Shown here: one piece after another, positions 39,591 through 40,900 of the stretch
Position numbering within the stretch: the first letter of the stretch is position 1
Layout of the letters: every line of letters begins with the position of its first letter
From: Spirochaetota bacterium
GTDB lineage: Bacteria; Spirochaetota; UBA4802; JAFGJZ01
NCBI GenBank assembly: GCA_016934935.1
Contig: JAFGRW010000084.1
Span: forward strand, 1 to 40,900
Direction of reading: 5' to 3'
Length of the DNA stretch: 40,900 nt
Made by a program: the position numbers and the translations under genes
The notes under the pieces: generated by a model
Database searches by the model: none
What the model was told of the DNA's origin: nothing
The model's input: the letters and a program-made list of their open reading frames with translations, nothing else

Positions 39591-40900
39591 TTATATAACC
39601 AAGTCTTCATGTTCTTCTATCAGTTTGGTTTTTGGTTTTTTGCTAAACAAAAAGACTCCGAATGTAATTGGTCCCAACCGTCCAATAAACATTAAAATTG
39701 TAATAATTATTTTACCGAAAACTGTTAGTTGACCGGTAATTCCAGTGCTCAATCCAACAGTTCCTAAACCAGAAGCAGCTTCAAAAAATATTTGTTCAAA
39801 ACTAAAAGATTCACTCATTAATAAAAGCAAAACGCCCAAAAACAAAATAATAAAGTAAAAGGCAAAGGTAGCAATAGCATGTATTATCCGGTCAAAAGGA
39901 ATTGTCCTACCCAATAGTTTTACTTTAAAAATATCCCCCAGAATTTTAGTCAATTCGTCATTTACTTTATCGGAATTACTTTCCAAGATATCCGATGCCG
40001 TTGGCAGATCTGATTTTACTTTCTGTTTTTTTGAAAAAATAAGAACAAAACGACTCAATGCTGATTTTTTAGTATCAATTTTCTGGATTTCATTATGGTC
40101 TTTTACCGGTACACGATAATTAATATACTCTTTATGACTCGAAAATACGCTTTTAATAATTCCTGCAATACTGCTTATTGTAGTCGATTTTATTCCACCA
40201 CCGGTACCGGATGGGGACGCTCCTATTATCATGAGAATTAGTAACACGAATAATGAAAAAGATCGTAGTTCACCAATTGGAATTGTATTAAAACCTACAG
40301 TAGTTAATGCGGTCATTGCCTGGAAACAGGATTGAATAAAACTATTGGAATCAGAATTACTTTTAAAGTAGTTTTCCAACAACAATAAACCAGCACCTAA
40401 AGTAAATAAGACAAAAGTTGTTCCTAGAATAATCTTGCTGGTAAAAGTAATTGAAGTCTTTTTCCCCTTGAATAAAAGCCAAATATCAACCATGACAATA
40501 TAGCCAATTGCGCCTAAAAAGCTAAGAATGGATACAATTATATTCAGTTGATAATTATTAGCATAACTTTCAAAACTGTTATTATAAAGGCTGAATCCTG
40601 CGGTACAAAAGGAAGAAATACTGTGAAAAATACCACTCCAAACCGGGTTTGCCCGATCGTCATTCCAGAATACAAATGTAAGAAAAATGGCACCTATGAA
40701 TTCAATTATTGCCGTATATATAACTACACTTTTCACAAATTTCTTGATACTGAAATCTTTTGGAAGGCTAAAAGCCGTTCGGTGAACGTTCAATCGGCTG
40801 TCAGATAATGACTGACTTGTCGATAAAACGACAAATGACCCAAAAGTCATATAACCAATACCACCAAGTTGAATCAATAATAAAATAACAACCTGCCCGA
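39591..40900 (-). CDS. KtrB/TrkH-type K+ transporter subunit (5' end outside window)
   Basis: Over 430 aa, partial at the N-terminus: the frame stays open to the window edge with GQVVILLLIQLGGIGYMTFG (a pore-loop/M1 signature), so the TTG near 40877 is internal. Further selectivity-filter-like blocks are FCTAGFSLYNN, ALTTVGFNTIP and ASGLGTVGLSTGI, each ahead of a membrane helix, and GASPSGTGGGIKSTT. It imports K+ with a KtrA/TrkA regulatory subunit, which is not in the window. The C-terminus ends KLIEEHEDLVI. A hairpin-like GCCATGGATGGC follows before attC-like site 2. Confidence 0.9.
   Translation of the reverse strand, partial: GQVVILLLIQLGGIGYMTFGSFVVLSTSQSLSDSRLNVHRTAFSLPKDFSIKKFVKSVVIYTAIIEFIGAIFLTFVFWNDDRANPVWSGIFHSISSFCTAGFSLYNNSFESYANNYQLNIIVSILSFLGAIGYIVMVDIWLLFKGKKTSITFTSKIILGTTFVLFTLGAGLLLLENYFKSNSDSNSFIQSCFQAMTALTTVGFNTIPIGELRSFSLFVLLILMIIGASPSGTGGGIKSTTISSIAGIIKSVFSSHKEYINYRVPVKDHNEIQKIDTKKSALSRFVLIFSKKQKVKSDLPTASDILESNSDKVNDELTKILGDIFKVKLLGRTIPFDRIIHAIATFAFYFIILFLGVLLLLMSESFSFEQIFFEAASGLGTVGLSTGITGQLTVFGKIIITILMFIGRLGPITFGVFLFSKKPKTKLIEEHEDLVI

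Noticed and set aside
1..40900. tRNA or rRNA genes
   Set aside because: No cloverleaf or rRNA-like sequence was noticed by eye, and the insertion target is a protein gene; a tRNAscan run would settle it.

Overview
The window holds one complete Mu-like transposable prophage, about 37.15 kb (552-37704), inserted in bacterial DNA. The host cannot be named. The DNA is moderately AT-rich, most genes have GGAGG-type ribosome binding sites, and the flanks carry a KtrB/TrkH-type K+ transporter and attC-like palindromic repeats. This suggests a Gram-negative-type or spirochaete-like bacterium, but that is only a guess.

Flanks. On the minus strand, right to left, the host reads: K+ transporter (5' end outside the window), attC-like site 2 (about 39441-39560), superfamily-2 helicase, small zinc-finger-like protein (209-430), attC-like site 1 (about 82-180), and the start of another gene (1-43). 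The prophage sits in the 3' end of the helicase gene. Removing 552-37704 plus one copy of the 6-bp duplication AATTCC restores a 602-codon ORF with no frameshift. That ORF overlaps the small gene by 8 nt. Helicase plus small protein between two attC-like sites looks like a single integron-type cassette that the phage has broken.

Prophage. A control region (26880-27060) with large palindromes separates two transcription units. Leftward from it come the repressor, a two-gene AT-rich cargo module (NdpA/YejK-like protein plus membrane protein), a small HTH regulator, seven phased ~10-bp iterons, and the late genes. The late genes run: membrane/lysis proteins, small and large terminase, portal, MuF head protein with a toxin-like tail plus candidate immunity gene, protease/scaffold, decoration protein, major capsid, connectors, sheath, tube, frameshifted tail chaperone, tape measure, baseplate, S74 tail fibre, and a transglutaminase-like protein. 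Rightward lie the early genes: small regulators, a DUF3102-like protein, MuA-type DDE transposase, MuB-type ATPase, DUF3164, GemA-like protein, a lysin, a stand-alone receiver domain and membrane proteins.

Notable points: (1) three reverse-oriented small genes at the start of the early operon (27232-29266), each behind a copy of the same promoter/RBS block; (2) the repressor-linked cargo pair at 23603-26189; (3) the MuF-toxin/immunity pair; (4) two homopolymer -1 frameshift sites (A10 and A7); (5) a hairpin that overlaps the protease ribosome binding site; (6) the interrupted helicase cassette. All functional names rest on reading motifs by eye; no database search was possible.
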